The notes: generated from the sequence alone by a model not told the origin. Shown: positions 1 to 7,321, counted from the stretch's first letter. The stretch is 36,261 bases of DNA from Clostridiales bacterium (GCA_012839345.1 DUNN01000001.1:1-36261); one strand, 5' to 3'. Made by a program: numbers and translations.

Positions 1-125
1 ATACGCTGAAGACTGGTCCGTTTCCAGAGCATATTTGAATCCCAAATCGATTCAGACACTTCTGCTAAGCGCAGCTTAATTCATTTCGTGGAGTCCCCAA
101 ATTGCGAACTTCTCTTGACATAGCC
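1..125. mobile_element. Possible right end of an insertion sequence (uncertain)
   Basis: No complete gene is visible here. One open frame (2-79, plus strand) runs from the window edge to a TAA and could be the last 25 codons of a protein, but an open stretch this short is expected by chance. The segment ending TTGACATAGCC (115-125) reminds me of the ends of some clostridial insertion sequences. I cannot name a family or show both ends, so this is a weak pattern impression. If correct, the element sits just downstream of the leftward MerR-type promoter at 166-196 and may have separated that promoter from its original target. Confidence 0.2.
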
Positions 126-165
126 TTGAATTGCTATCTTTTATCGTTATTTTATTGTCAATGGT

Positions 166-196
166 AGTATAATGCCAATAGCAACTATTAAGTCAA
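166..196 (-). promoter_or_regulatory. MerR-type promoter with 19-base spacer, reading left
   Basis: On the minus strand, TTGACT (191-196) is followed after exactly 19 bases by TATACT (166-171). A 19-base spacer with good hexamers is the hallmark of promoters activated by MerR-family regulators, which bind the spacer and untwist it. The spacer contains the short dyad AATAG-TTG-CTATT. A merR-like gene lies just upstream on the same strand (288-1100), separated by a terminator. I infer that this is that regulator's target promoter; the target gene is to the left, outside the window. Confidence 0.55.
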
Positions 197-218
197 TGAT
201 TATGAAGAATTTTTAGCA

Positions 219-270
219 AAAATGCACTTCCCGAATCCTGCAAAAAATGCAGGATCGGAAAGTGCATTTT
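219..270 (-). terminator. Terminator-like hairpin after the merR-like gene
   Basis: The arms AAAATGCACTT (219-229) and AAGTGCATTTT (260-270) pair perfectly and enclose an inner stem ATCCTGCA/TGCAGGAT (235-242/248-255). On the minus strand the hairpin ends in a run of T. It would stop transcription of the merR-like gene before the MerR-type promoter at 166-196. Confidence 0.6.
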
Positions 271-287
271 AAAAACCAAAGATACGA

Positions 288-1100
288 TTATCGGATGGGA
301 AACCATAATTCCACTAAGGGGTGCGTTATAGAACCATCCACATCCACAAGCAGAATATTGCCAAACGGTGGTGCAGACAGGGTCAGATTTCGCTTACGGA
401 TATTCTTCATGGTTTCACTGAAAACCTTTCCCGGGGCGTAAACAAAATCTGGATCAGCAGAAACAATCGTATGATAGCAGGGAAGTGACTGCAGAGTGAC
501 GATTTTTTCGTTGTCGTATTTCAGATCGTACTTCTCCGCTTTCCAGGGTTTTATGGAATAGCCTAACACAGCGGACAGTTCATCCGATTCATTTTCCCAG
601 CTGGTGCAAAGAACAGAAAGATGTGTTGCCGGCATGGCTTTCACCCATTTATGTATTTGATCCTGCTGTTCCCTCCGCGGAGCAATCCACCCATGCTCAC
701 CAAAGCTTATGAAAATCAGCTCTGAACTTTGAGCAAATTCATAATTCCCTAACAGATCAGGAATTTTATCATATATGCACAGATAATCATCGATTAGCTG
801 GCGGAGATGCTCATAATAAGCAATTTTTTGTGTGCATATTTCTCGGCTTCGACGAACGCGTTCAATTACCTTATTTCGGTCTCTTTCTTTTCCGCTGAAT
901 TGTTTTCCAATATCCTTAAGCGGAACACCCATGGAACGATATTTAAAGTACGATAACAGACGAAATACATCCTCTTCGTCATAATAACGGTATCCATTGT
1001 TCTCCTTCTTTGTGTTTATAATCCCTTCTTTTTCAAAAAAGTGCAATGCCCCCGATGTGATTCCAAGGATCCGGGCCACATCACCAATATGATATTTCAT
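288..1100 (-). CDS. MerR family transcriptional regulator
   Basis: This is a cytosolic DNA-binding regulator of 270 residues. The N-terminal MerR winged helix-turn-helix is clear: YHIGDVARILG at residues 3-13, then GYRYYDEEDVFRL near 36-48. A helical linker spans about 65-110. The remaining 150 residues form an effector-binding domain that may be GyrI-like; I cannot assign its ligand. I place the start at the ATG at 1100, because GGGGTGAT just upstream is a good ribosome binding site. The in-frame GTG at 1109 lies inside that site and is unlikely to be used. A 25-bp dyad lies directly upstream (possible autoregulation), and a MerR-type promoter lies downstream at 166-196, its likely target. 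Family call is firm; function and ligand unknown. Confidence 0.85.
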   Translation of the reverse strand: MKYHIGDVARILGITSGALHFFEKEGIINTKKENNGYRYYDEEDVFRLLSYFKYRSMGVPLKDIGKQFSGKERDRNKVIERVRRSREICTQKIAYYEHLRQLIDDYLCIYDKIPDLLGNYEFAQSSELIFISFGEHGWIAPRREQQDQIHKWVKAMPATHLSVLCTSWENESDELSAVLGYSIKPWKAEKYDLKYDNEKIVTLQSLPCYHTIVSADPDFVYAPGKVFSETMKNIRKRNLTLSAPPFGNILLVDVDGSITHPLVELWFPIR

Positions 1101-1480
1101 CTTGATCACCCCAAAAGTCGGTAGTAACTGCTGACTTTACTCAGGCTTATTTACTGATTCGGCGCCATTTTCAGTTCCTTTATTTGTACCATTCGTACCG
1201 TATACTCAAGATAACCAATCTGTCCGTGTAAGCGCATTCATACTGCAAATGAATCTTGTGCAAACTCTCATCCTCATTTTCGGAAAGTATTGCAAATTAT
1301 TATGCTTCTTTGTGTTTCAGTTATAGCAGATTTTTCGTTGGTGAATCGCTTCATCGACAATGAAGTTTTATTGACCTTATCCTCTCCGATGATAACACTG
1401 GATTTGTCCTTATAATTTATGTGACAGGGGAGAATTATTACCATTTCCGTGAATCGGTATAAACCTATTTTTAGCTTTTC
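1101..1480. other. Intergenic region between rpiR-like and merR-like genes
   Basis: This 380-base stretch has no convincing gene. Both flanking genes are on the minus strand, so it carries the 3' side of the rpiR-like gene and the 5' side of the merR-like gene. The recognisable element is the dyad at 1114-1138. An isolated TATAAT at 1411-1416 on the plus strand has no matching -35, and I see no strong terminator after the rpiR-like gene. Confidence 0.5.
1114..1138. promoter_or_regulatory. Dyad operator candidate upstream of the merR-like gene
   Basis: AAAGTC (1114-1119) and GACTTT (1133-1138) are perfect inverted arms. The bases between them continue the symmetry imperfectly (AGT and ACT around the centre). 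The size and position, overlapping the 5' region of the merR-like gene, fit a MerR-family dimer site used for autoregulation. No clear -10/-35 pair with a 19-base spacer flanks it, so the promoter itself is not resolved. Confidence 0.4.
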
Positions 1481-2338
1481 TTACAGCAGTTTTCCGGCAA
1501 TGGCCTGTGTGGTGCTTTTTATGTTATGGTCGCAGGTACCGTAGTTCCGTTTAAAGTACTCGGTATAAAGAACGTCCAACAGGTAAAGTTGAGCGACCCG
1601 CACCGAAAGGGACCCACCCTGGAAAGGCCCTTCATTTGCCCCGCACAGCAGGGTAATGTCCGCGTAAATCGTCAGGGGGGATTCCGCGTATCTGGTTATG
1701 CAGATGGTATTGGTCTTATTCGCTTTGGCCCGTTTCAGAATATCGATTGTATCTTTGGTGGAGCCAGAGTAGGAAAAGGCAATCGCCAAATCGCGCTCGT
1801 CCAACAGCGCAGATTCCATGGCCTGCATGTGGGAGTCCATTGTAAAAACGACGTTCGGCAGAACGCGCGAAAACTTATTTTTTGCTTCCTGTGCCATAAT
1901 GCCGGAGGAGCCCACGCCGAAAAAGTGAATAACGCGTGCTTTTTCAATCATCTCAACCGCGCGGTGGATATCCTCTTCGTTAATCATGCTGAAAGTCTGG
2001 TTTAACGCGGCAATATCTGTGGCGAGAAGCTTGCGGCATACCTCGTCTAACGAATCATTGCGTTTAATTTCCTCCGAAAGGGCCACGCTGCTGGAATCGT
2101 CCTGTGTGCTTAAAGACTGTGCCAGCATCATTTTAAAATCCTGATACCCGTCCAACTTTAAGGTCCGGCAGAATCGGAAAACCGTGGTGTCGCCGACTCC
2201 GCAGTGCTGCGCTAAGTCGGTAATCGACATATACAGCGCTTCTTTCGGGGAATCAATAATATAGTCGGCTACCTTGCGTTCCGCTTTGGTAAAGATTTTT
2301 TCACTCGCCTGTATTTTGGAAAAGATATCCTGTGCCAT
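1481..2338 (-). CDS. MurR/RpiR family transcriptional regulator (HTH + SIS)
   Basis: This is a sugar-phosphate-responsive regulator of 285 residues, the usual family length. An RpiR-type helix-turn-helix occupies about residues 1-77 (HCGVGDTTVFRFCRTL, 45-60). A SIS sugar-isomerase-like domain spans about 125-255, with GVGSSG at 141-146 and SYSGSTKDT at 189-197 forming the phosphosugar-binding loops. Such proteins bind DNA and respond to a phosphosugar such as a MurNAc or hexose phosphate. The ATG at 2338 has AAAGGAG upstream. No sugar-catabolic or transport gene lies next to it, so the regulated pathway cannot be read from context. Confidence 0.9.
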   Translation of the reverse strand: MAQDIFSKIQASEKIFTKAERKVADYIIDSPKEALYMSITDLAQHCGVGDTTVFRFCRTLKLDGYQDFKMMLAQSLSTQDDSSSVALSEEIKRNDSLDEVCRKLLATDIAALNQTFSMINEEDIHRAVEMIEKARVIHFFGVGSSGIMAQEAKNKFSRVLPNVVFTMDSHMQAMESALLDERDLAIAFSYSGSTKDTIDILKRAKANKTNTICITRYAESPLTIYADITLLCGANEGPFQGGSLSVRVAQLYLLDVLYTEYFKRNYGTCDHNIKSTTQAIAGKLL

Positions 2339-2501
2339 ACGCGTATTCTCCTTTATGTCATCTTCCTCCGAATGAGAGGTAAACGTCCTTGCCTGCTGGC
2401 TGCGTACCTTCGAAAGCAGCGGACAATATTTTTAATCAATCTTTCATCGAAAACGAAGTTTCTATTTTATGAGAAATAGTGATATAAAAAACAGAGAAGC
2501 A

Positions 2502-3323
2502 CTAAATCCCATCGGTCAGTTCGCGGATTACATCCCGATTCGAGAAGGAGAGTGGTTTGGGAAATTCCGCTTCCCGCTCGGAAAGAAGAACAAAGTCTCC
2601 GGCTTCCTCTGTGTTTTCTTCCAGTACGGCTTCATCAACGGCCAGTTTTGCGGCCAGTTCACGGTAAAATGTATCGTAACGAATGGAGTCTACCGCACTG
2701 AAATGGAAAATGCCGCACAGGTTGTGTTCCATAACATAGGCCAGCTTTTTTGCAATCATGGTATCCGTAATGGTACTGATGCTCAGCCTAGGGTAAACAA
2801 CGACCCGGTGTTCCGGTGCAGTTGCGTTTTTCAGCTGATTCAGCCGCGGCGAATTTTTCCCCCAGACCTGCGGGATGCGAATGATGCAGGTCCGCTCCCG
2901 CAGCAGTGCGGTCAGTTTTTGTTCACATGCGATTTTGTACCGGCCGTAATCTGTACAGGAGTCCGGCTGGTCGCTTTCACGGTGCGCGCGGATCATGTCA
3001 CGGTCGAAAACGTTGGCCGTGGAAAAGAAGTACAGAACTCCTCCGTTTTCGTTCAGGTATTCCGCTGCGATTGTGTGTGCCGCAAGCTGGCTTGAAAGGT
3101 CCCCTCTCAGGCAGGATATAATGACCTGCGGTTGTGTTTGCCGCAGGATGGAATGAATCTGGTCCGGCTGCCCCACATCCAGCGAAAAAGTTCGGTCTGC
3201 AGTCAGCGGTGCTTTCCTTTGGTATACGGTGGAAAACAGGCACAGCCGTTTGTCAGTGGAAAGCTCCCGAATAATGGCGCTTCCAACCAATCCGCTTCCG
3301 CCCAAAATTAAAACGTTTTTCAT
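2502..3323 (-). CDS. NAD(P)-dependent sugar-nucleotide reductase/epimerase-like protein (RmlD-like SDR)
   Basis: This is an extended short-chain dehydrogenase/reductase of 273 residues. The Rossmann motif GGSGLVG is at 8-14, a catalytic Ser/Thr pair at 101-102 (FSTANVF), and the YxxxK pair Y126/K130 in YGRYK. The overall layout resembles dTDP-4-dehydrorhamnose reductase (RmlD) and NAD-dependent epimerases; the substrate is unknown. The ATG at 3323 is preceded by AAAGGAG, so I reject a longer upstream reading. It stands alone, divergent from small-protein module 1, with no other nucleotide-sugar genes nearby. Confidence 0.75.
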   Translation of the reverse strand: MKNVLILGGSGLVGSAIIRELSTDKRLCLFSTVYQRKAPLTADRTFSLDVGQPDQIHSILRQTQPQVIISCLRGDLSSQLAAHTIAAEYLNENGGVLYFFSTANVFDRDMIRAHRESDQPDSCTDYGRYKIACEQKLTALLRERTCIIRIPQVWGKNSPRLNQLKNATAPEHRVVVYPRLSISTITDTMIAKKLAYVMEHNLCGIFHFSAVDSIRYDTFYRELAAKLAVDEAVLEENTEEAGDFVLLSEREAEFPKPLSFSNRDVIRELTDGI

Positions 3324-3457
3324 AGGAAGCTGCTCCTTTTCAGGAAGGATCTTTCTTTTTATTTTACCACATATTTTAGAATACGCCAGACCAAAGAACT
3401 TAAAACCATTGGATTTCATTAAAGTTAACGGGAACGCGTTTTCCGGCTGTTCAACTC

Positions 3458-3511
3458 TGACATAATGAAATCACCTCTGCGCATACTAAGCGCAGAGGTG
3501 ATTTCATGTCA
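3458..3511 (+). repeat. Long inverted repeat enclosing the RBS and start codon of the HMA-like gene
   Basis: The left arm (3458-3482) and right arm (3490-3511) pair over 22 bases, with one 3-base bulge (3464-3466) and a 7-base loop ATACTAA (3483-3489). The innermost 16 pairs are perfect (GAAATCACCTCTGCGC in the left arm). The right arm holds the ribosome binding site AGAGGTGA (3494-3501) and the ATG (3506-3508). RNA that starts upstream would hide both in a very stable hairpin. There is no T-run after it, so it is not a standard terminator. Confidence 0.85.
3460..3488 (+). promoter_or_regulatory. Sigma F/G-like promoter inside the inverted repeat
   Basis: CATACTA (3482-3488) matches the forespore sigma F/sigma G -10 consensus exactly and sits at the loop of the repeat. 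Seventeen bases upstream is ACATA (3460-3464), which matches four of five bases of the GCATA/GAATA -35. The start site would fall near 3495-3497. That gives an unusually short leader that keeps the ribosome binding site but lacks the left arm. This is a pattern match only. Confidence 0.4.
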
Positions 3512-3745
3512 AAGGCAAGTCTTTATTTTAACGTAAACGATTTAAGCGGCAAACGGAACGCTGCGGAAATCAAACGCAAACTGGATAAAATACCTGGAGT
3601 TATTTCCGTTAGTGTAAATGCCATGGATGACCGTGTCGCGGTGGATTTCGATACGACGGGAACCAATCAGGAAAAAATTCGAAGCGAACTTGCCAACCTG
3701 GGTTATACTGTCACTGCGGAACATCTTGAAAATCATATGATGTAG
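3506..3745 (+). CDS. HMA-like small protein lacking the metal-binding cysteines
   Basis: This is a 79-residue soluble protein with the ferredoxin-like HMA pattern of copper chaperones. Its core IKRKLDKIPGVISVSVN is followed by a VAVDFD strand and a helix ending in LGYTV. The position of the metal loop (normally GMxCxxC) reads DLSGKRNAA, with no cysteine in the whole protein, so it should not bind metal in the classic way. It shares LDKIPGV and the surrounding pattern with the protein at 9311-9520. Start ATG 3506 follows AGAGGTGATTTC, all inside an inverted repeat. It heads a three-gene cluster: the ribosome binding site of the next gene overlaps its stop. Function unknown; a sporulation link is inferred from the promoter only. 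Confidence 0.8.
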   Translation: MSKASLYFNVNDLSGKRNAAEIKRKLDKIPGVISVSVNAMDDRVAVDFDTTGTNQEKIRSELANLGYTVTAEHLENHMM

Positions 3746-3755
3746 GAGGATTTGT

Positions 3756-3890
3756 ATGCCAAAAGACAGTCAGCCGGATAATAAAAGAGCAAGAATAAAA
3801 AAAGCCAACGGCCAGACACCGATTACAAAAGAAAATCAGAATCAGAACCGGAACGCGAAAAAACAATCCATTCCCAATAATGACGTCTGA
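3756..3890 (+). CDS. Small hydrophilic basic protein, unknown function
   Basis: This frame of 44 codons encodes a Lys/Asn/Gln-rich protein without hydrophobic segments (begins MPKDSQPDNKR, ends NNDV). It has a strong ribosome binding site, TAGGAGG, overlapping the stop codon of the HMA-like gene, so it is probably translationally coupled to it. I do not recognise a family. Its size and composition recall minor small acid-soluble spore proteins, but I see no diagnostic motif. Confidence 0.65.
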   Translation: MPKDSQPDNKRARIKKANGQTPITKENQNQNRNAKKQSIPNNDV

Positions 3891-3906
3891 AAAAGGAGTG
3901 TAAAAT

Positions 3907-4065
3907 ATGGCGAAAGCAGGGATGAGAAGACCGGACCCGGAAGACCCAAAAGCGCACGGCACAGAACACCGCAATCGGTTCCACGTTCCGAAAAATGATG
4001 TAAAACCGGTTCCGGAGCTGCAGGGAAAGGCAAAGCATACCAAGGAAAAGGCTCCGCCCATGTAA
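3907..4065 (+). CDS. Small hydrophilic protein, unknown function
   Basis: This frame of 52 codons encodes a Pro/Lys/His-rich protein (begins MAKAGMRRPDPEDPK) with no membrane segment and no cysteine. A good ribosome binding site (AAAAGGAG, 3891-3898) precedes the ATG at 3907. It is the third and last gene of module 1 and is followed directly by a terminator. I do not recognise the family. The tight spacing (16 bases after the previous stop) and the terminator make it a real gene in my view. Confidence 0.65.
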   Translation: MAKAGMRRPDPEDPKAHGTEHRNRFHVPKNDVKPVPELQGKAKHTKEKAPPM

Positions 4066-4079
4066 GGGTGAAAAAAGTT

Positions 4080-4110
4080 GCCGCCGTTCGGAAAAGGAGC
4101 GGCGGCTTTT
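4080..4110 (+). terminator. Rho-independent terminator of small-protein module 1
   Basis: GCCGCCGTTC (4080-4089) pairs with GAGCGGCGGC (4097-4106) with one wobble/mismatch, and TTTT follows. Confidence 0.85.
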
Positions 4111-4404
4111 GTGTAAAACGCTTTCCGGTTTCAAGTAATTTATTAAGTCTGCCAATGATTTTTCAAGATTTATTTCACGATGGAATCTTCCATCAAGTTT
4201 TGTCTTAAGAGGATGGATTTGCTAATAATGCGTGTTTCTATGGTTTTTTGGCAGTTGATTTCTATGGAAAATAGTGGTAACATTATGTCAAATGATAAAA
4301 AAACAGCGCGAAAATAGGTATGTTGCATAATCTGTTATCTCAAATTATTATGATGAAAGTCATATAAAATATATTATTAACCATCAGATATAAGGAGGAT
4401 TCAA
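4111..4404. other. Upstream region of the tetR-like gene
   Basis: This region holds no gene. It contains a 16-bp palindrome, GATGGAA-TC-TTCCATC (4179-4194), that could be an operator, and the promoter at 4323-4351. The rest is AT-rich with nothing I can name. Confidence 0.5.
4323..4351 (+). promoter_or_regulatory. Sigma A-type promoter of the tetR-like gene
   Basis: TTGCAT (4323-4328), a 17-base spacer and TATTAT (4346-4351) lie 53 bases before the start codon. Confidence 0.6.
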
Positions 4405-5121
4405 ATGACTCCGAAAGAAAAGCACCGTACAGAATTGGACGGTATGATTTTAAAGCGCAAGAAGATGATTGTTGAGCAGGCTATTACCGAATTTTCCAGG
4501 AAAGGAATAGAAAGCACAACCATGGCGGACGTCGCGAGAGCCTCCGAAGTCGGGATTGCTTCCCTGTACCGTTACTTTAATACCAAAACGGAACTGGTCA
4601 TCCAGTCCGCTTTGCTTTTTTGGAAAGAAACTGATGAATTCTGCATCCCAAGCCTTTTGACGCGGCAGTATCACGCTATGAGTGGAATCCGTCAGATTGA
4701 AACGATCGCTAAACTGCTGATTAAGGGATATAGTACTTTCAAAGACCGCCTGATTTTTATGAACGATTTTGAAGCTTTTCTTCGGAAGCAAAAAATTTCC
4801 CGAGTTCAGCTTGCTGAATATGAAGAAGAGCTTTTGAAGATGAAGCCGTATGTAGTAAAAGCGCTGGAAAAGGGTCTGGAGGATCATACCATACGGCTGA
4901 CCGATTCGGTGGACCAAACCTATATGACCTTGTCCCAGATGGTGCTCAGCTATGCACAGAAATTAGCGGTGTATAATGATTTGCTGAAAGACGACGGGGG
5001 AATTGATCCGATAAAAAATATGGAATGCGCCGTACATATGATTGTAAACTGGCTCCGGGCGGAGCCTGCACAGGAAAATCAAGCAGAGACTGCACAGGAT
5101 AACAGCGCGAAAGCAGTTTGA
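4405..5121 (+). CDS. TetR/AcrR family transcriptional regulator
   Basis: This 238-residue regulator has a classic TetR N-terminal helix-turn-helix at about residues 25-65: TTMADVARASEVGIASLYRYF at 38-58, then NTKTELV. The C-terminal ligand-binding half is not assignable, and the last 20 residues are Gln/Ala-rich and probably disordered. ATG 4405 follows TAAGGAGG at good spacing. The next gene (DUF503) starts 60 bases later on the same strand. No transporter or enzyme that would reveal the inducer is adjacent. Confidence 0.88.
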   Translation: MTPKEKHRTELDGMILKRKKMIVEQAITEFSRKGIESTTMADVARASEVGIASLYRYFNTKTELVIQSALLFWKETDEFCIPSLLTRQYHAMSGIRQIETIAKLLIKGYSTFKDRLIFMNDFEAFLRKQKISRVQLAEYEEELLKMKPYVVKALEKGLEDHTIRLTDSVDQTYMTLSQMVLSYAQKLAVYNDLLKDDGGIDPIKNMECAVHMIVNWLRAEPAQENQAETAQDNSAKAV

Positions 5122-5180
5122 TGCGGATGCGGAACACGTTCAATACATAATTTTTAATTTTGTGAAAGAGGTTCCGCCAT

Positions 5181-5459
5181 ATGATTGCTTTCGCCGAAAT
5201 TACGCTTCATGCACCATGGGTTCACTCGCTGAAGGAAAAGCGCATGGTTGTAAAAAGTCTTGTTGCAAAACTAAGAAATCACTTTAACGTTTCAGCAGCG
5301 GAGACCGGGGGACAGGACGTGCACCAAACCATTGTTATCGGCATTGCCGCTTTAGCGGGCGACACCGCACAGGCGGATAGTATTCTGGACCACGCAATTC
5401 GCTATTTAGAGGAAAATACGGAAGCGGAAATCACAAACGTTTCCCGCGAGATACGGTGA
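5181..5459 (+). CDS. DUF503 family protein (YlxP-like)
   Basis: This 92-residue cytosolic protein is typical in length for DUF503. The characteristic start (residues 1-30, including LKEKRMVVKSL at 17-27) and the central ETGGQDVHQTIVIGIAAL segment match the family. Its role is unclear; in Bacillus the homologue lies in the nusA-infB region, which suggests a link to translation. Here it sits between tetR-like and DUF523 genes, with AAAGAGG upstream of the ATG. The DUF523 gene begins 25 bases after its stop, so the two are probably co-transcribed. Confidence 0.85.
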   Translation: MIAFAEITLHAPWVHSLKEKRMVVKSLVAKLRNHFNVSAAETGGQDVHQTIVIGIAALAGDTAQADSILDHAIRYLEENTEAEITNVSREIR

Positions 5460-5484
5460 TTTTTTTGTTCCGACCGAAGAAGAG

Positions 5485-5943
5485 GTGAATTTTATTCCTA
5501 TTTTGGTAAGCGCTTGTCTGCTGGGAATCCCCTGCAGATACAACGGAGAGGAAAAGGCAAACAAATTGGTTCTAAAGCTTTGTGAACAGCATACCCTGAT
5601 CCCAGTGTGTCCCGAACAGCTCGGCGGGCTGCCGACTCCGCGCGAACCTTCCGAACGGAAGGGGGACCGGGTGGTGTCCAGAACGGGAGCCGATGTTACG
5701 GCGGAGTTTGAGCGGGGAGCGAAGGAAACGCTGCGCATCGCAAAGCTGTGCGGCTGTTCCTGTGCGATTATGAAAAGCAAAAGCCCATCCTGTGGATGCG
5801 GTAAGGTGTACGATGGTTCGTTTACGGGAAAGCTGATTCCCGGCAACGGAGCGGCAGCACAAAAACTGATGGATCACGACATTTTGGTCGTGACGGAAGA
5901 TGAAATTGCAGACCTGCCTTTGCCCGCCGATAAAACGAAATAG
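5485..5943 (+). CDS. DUF523 family protein (2-thiouracil desulfurase TudS-like)
   Basis: This 152-residue DUF523 protein has the three conserved cysteine motifs: SACLLG (C11), VCPEQLGGLPTPR (C42) and SKSPSCG (C103). Characterised members of this family use a [4Fe-4S] cluster to remove sulfur from 2-thiouracil, so a thio-base desulfurase role is plausible; substrate here is inferred. The start is uncertain. The GTG at 5485 lies inside the best ribosome binding site (AGAGGTGA, 5481-5488). An in-frame ATT at 5494 would have ideal spacing and TTG 5503 a longer one. Relatives start close to SACLLG, so the first few residues are doubtful. Confidence 0.85.
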   Translation: MNFIPILVSACLLGIPCRYNGEEKANKLVLKLCEQHTLIPVCPEQLGGLPTPREPSERKGDRVVSRTGADVTAEFERGAKETLRIAKLCGCSCAIMKSKSPSCGCGKVYDGSFTGKLIPGNGAAAQKLMDHDILVVTEDEIADLPLPADKTK

Positions 5944-6034
5944 ATTTCCTGGCAATATTCTGTACGGCCGTCAATAAATCCGGTTGATTTTGGAAATACT
6001 TACTTCGTAAAATCCAAACTTTGGAGGAACAAAA

Positions 6035-7231
6035 GTGAGTAAAGAAATCAACAACCGCGAATATCGCCAAAATGTCATTAAGAATATAATTTCACAGCTT
6101 CATGCCGGGAAAAGCCCGGAAGAAATGAAGCAGCAGTTCGAAGCGGCGTTCAGTGGCGTATCCGCTACCGAAATCTCGGAAGCGGAACAGGCGCTCATTC
6201 GGGAAGGCCTTCCGGTCAGCGAGGTTCAACGCCTTTGCGATGTTCATGCTGCGGTCTTTCAAGGTTCCGTGGAAGAAATTCATCAGGAAGATTACGGTTC
6301 CATTCCCGGGCACCCCGTAAATGTGATGAAGCAGGAAAACCGCGCGGTGGAAAAGCTTTTGGAGTATCGCATAAAGCTGCATCTTTCCGCCTTGCCAGAC
6401 GCAACCGCGCTGACCGCGCTCAAGGAAGATCTGGAGGAGCTTTCGAAGATCGACCTTCATTATTCCCGAAAAGAGAATATCCTTTTTCCGTATATGGAAC
6501 GCTACGGCATTACAGCCCCGCCAAAAGTAATGTGGGGTGTGGATGACGAAATCCGCGCCATGCTGAAAGAGGTACGGCAGCAGGTTTCTGCCGGAGATAC
6601 CGAACAGTTGCGGCAGAAAATGGAATCGCTTTCGGCAAAAATTAAGGACATGATCGACAAGGAAGAAAAGATTATGCTGCCGATGCTGACAGAAACCTTA
6701 ACACAGGATGAATGGAAGCGCATTGCGCATGACAGCCGCGAAATCGGCTTCTTGCTGGAAGAGGTTCCGGAGTGGAACCCCGAAAAAAAGGATACCGCGG
6801 TTGCCCGTTCCGAAGCTGCGGAACCCGGGGCGATTTCCTTTGCTACGGGCACTATGACCGCGCAAGAGATTTCCGCCGTGCTGAACACACTGCCGTTTGA
6901 TTTGACCTTTGTGGATGCGAACGATACGGTCAAGTATTTTACCAACGGTACAGAACGGATTTTTCCGCGCACCAAAGCGATTCTTGGACGCTTGGTCACG
7001 AACTGCCACCCGCCGGCCAGCGTGCATATTGTGGAGAAAATCGTGGCGGATTTTAAATCCGGCGCGAAAGACCACGAGGATTTCTGGATTCATATGAACG
7101 GGCGGTATGTACTCATTCGCTATTACGCGGTGCGCAGTGCACAGGGAACGTACCTTGGAACTTTGGAAGTCACCCAGGATATTCAACCGATTCAGGAGAT
7201 AACCGGAGAAAAACGTTTGGTACAGGAATAA
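6035..7231 (+). CDS. DUF438 / hemerythrin HHE / PAS domain protein
   Basis: This 398-residue cytosolic sensor-like protein is built as DUF438 (about 15-85), hemerythrin-like HHE domain (about 90-240) and PAS domain (about 282-392). Candidate di-iron ligands include H93 in GHPVNVMKQEN, H142 and E147 in LHYSRKEN, and E211 in KEEKIMLPML. The PAS part reads LPFDLTFVDANDTVKYF with NCHPPAS further on. The family is associated with oxygen, iron or nitric-oxide sensing, but no partner or output domain is present. GTG 6035 is preceded by TTGGAGG. A ferredoxin gene follows 90 bases later, which fits a redox context. Confidence 0.88.
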   Translation: MSKEINNREYRQNVIKNIISQLHAGKSPEEMKQQFEAAFSGVSATEISEAEQALIREGLPVSEVQRLCDVHAAVFQGSVEEIHQEDYGSIPGHPVNVMKQENRAVEKLLEYRIKLHLSALPDATALTALKEDLEELSKIDLHYSRKENILFPYMERYGITAPPKVMWGVDDEIRAMLKEVRQQVSAGDTEQLRQKMESLSAKIKDMIDKEEKIMLPMLTETLTQDEWKRIAHDSREIGFLLEEVPEWNPEKKDTAVARSEAAEPGAISFATGTMTAQEISAVLNTLPFDLTFVDANDTVKYFTNGTERIFPRTKAILGRLVTNCHPPASVHIVEKIVADFKSGAKDHEDFWIHMNGRYVLIRYYAVRSAQGTYLGTLEVTQDIQPIQEITGEKRLVQE

Positions 7232-7321
7232 ATTCTGCTTGCCGGCCGCAAAATACAATTGAATTTTTATTTTGACCGTTCTCGCAGTTCTGTGCAGAAA
7301 GGGTCAGGAAAGAAGGAAAAT

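Noticed and set aside
2469..3095. 208-codon frame opposite the SDR gene
   Set aside because: It lies antisense to a recognisable SDR with its motifs and has no family-like sequence; a shadow frame.
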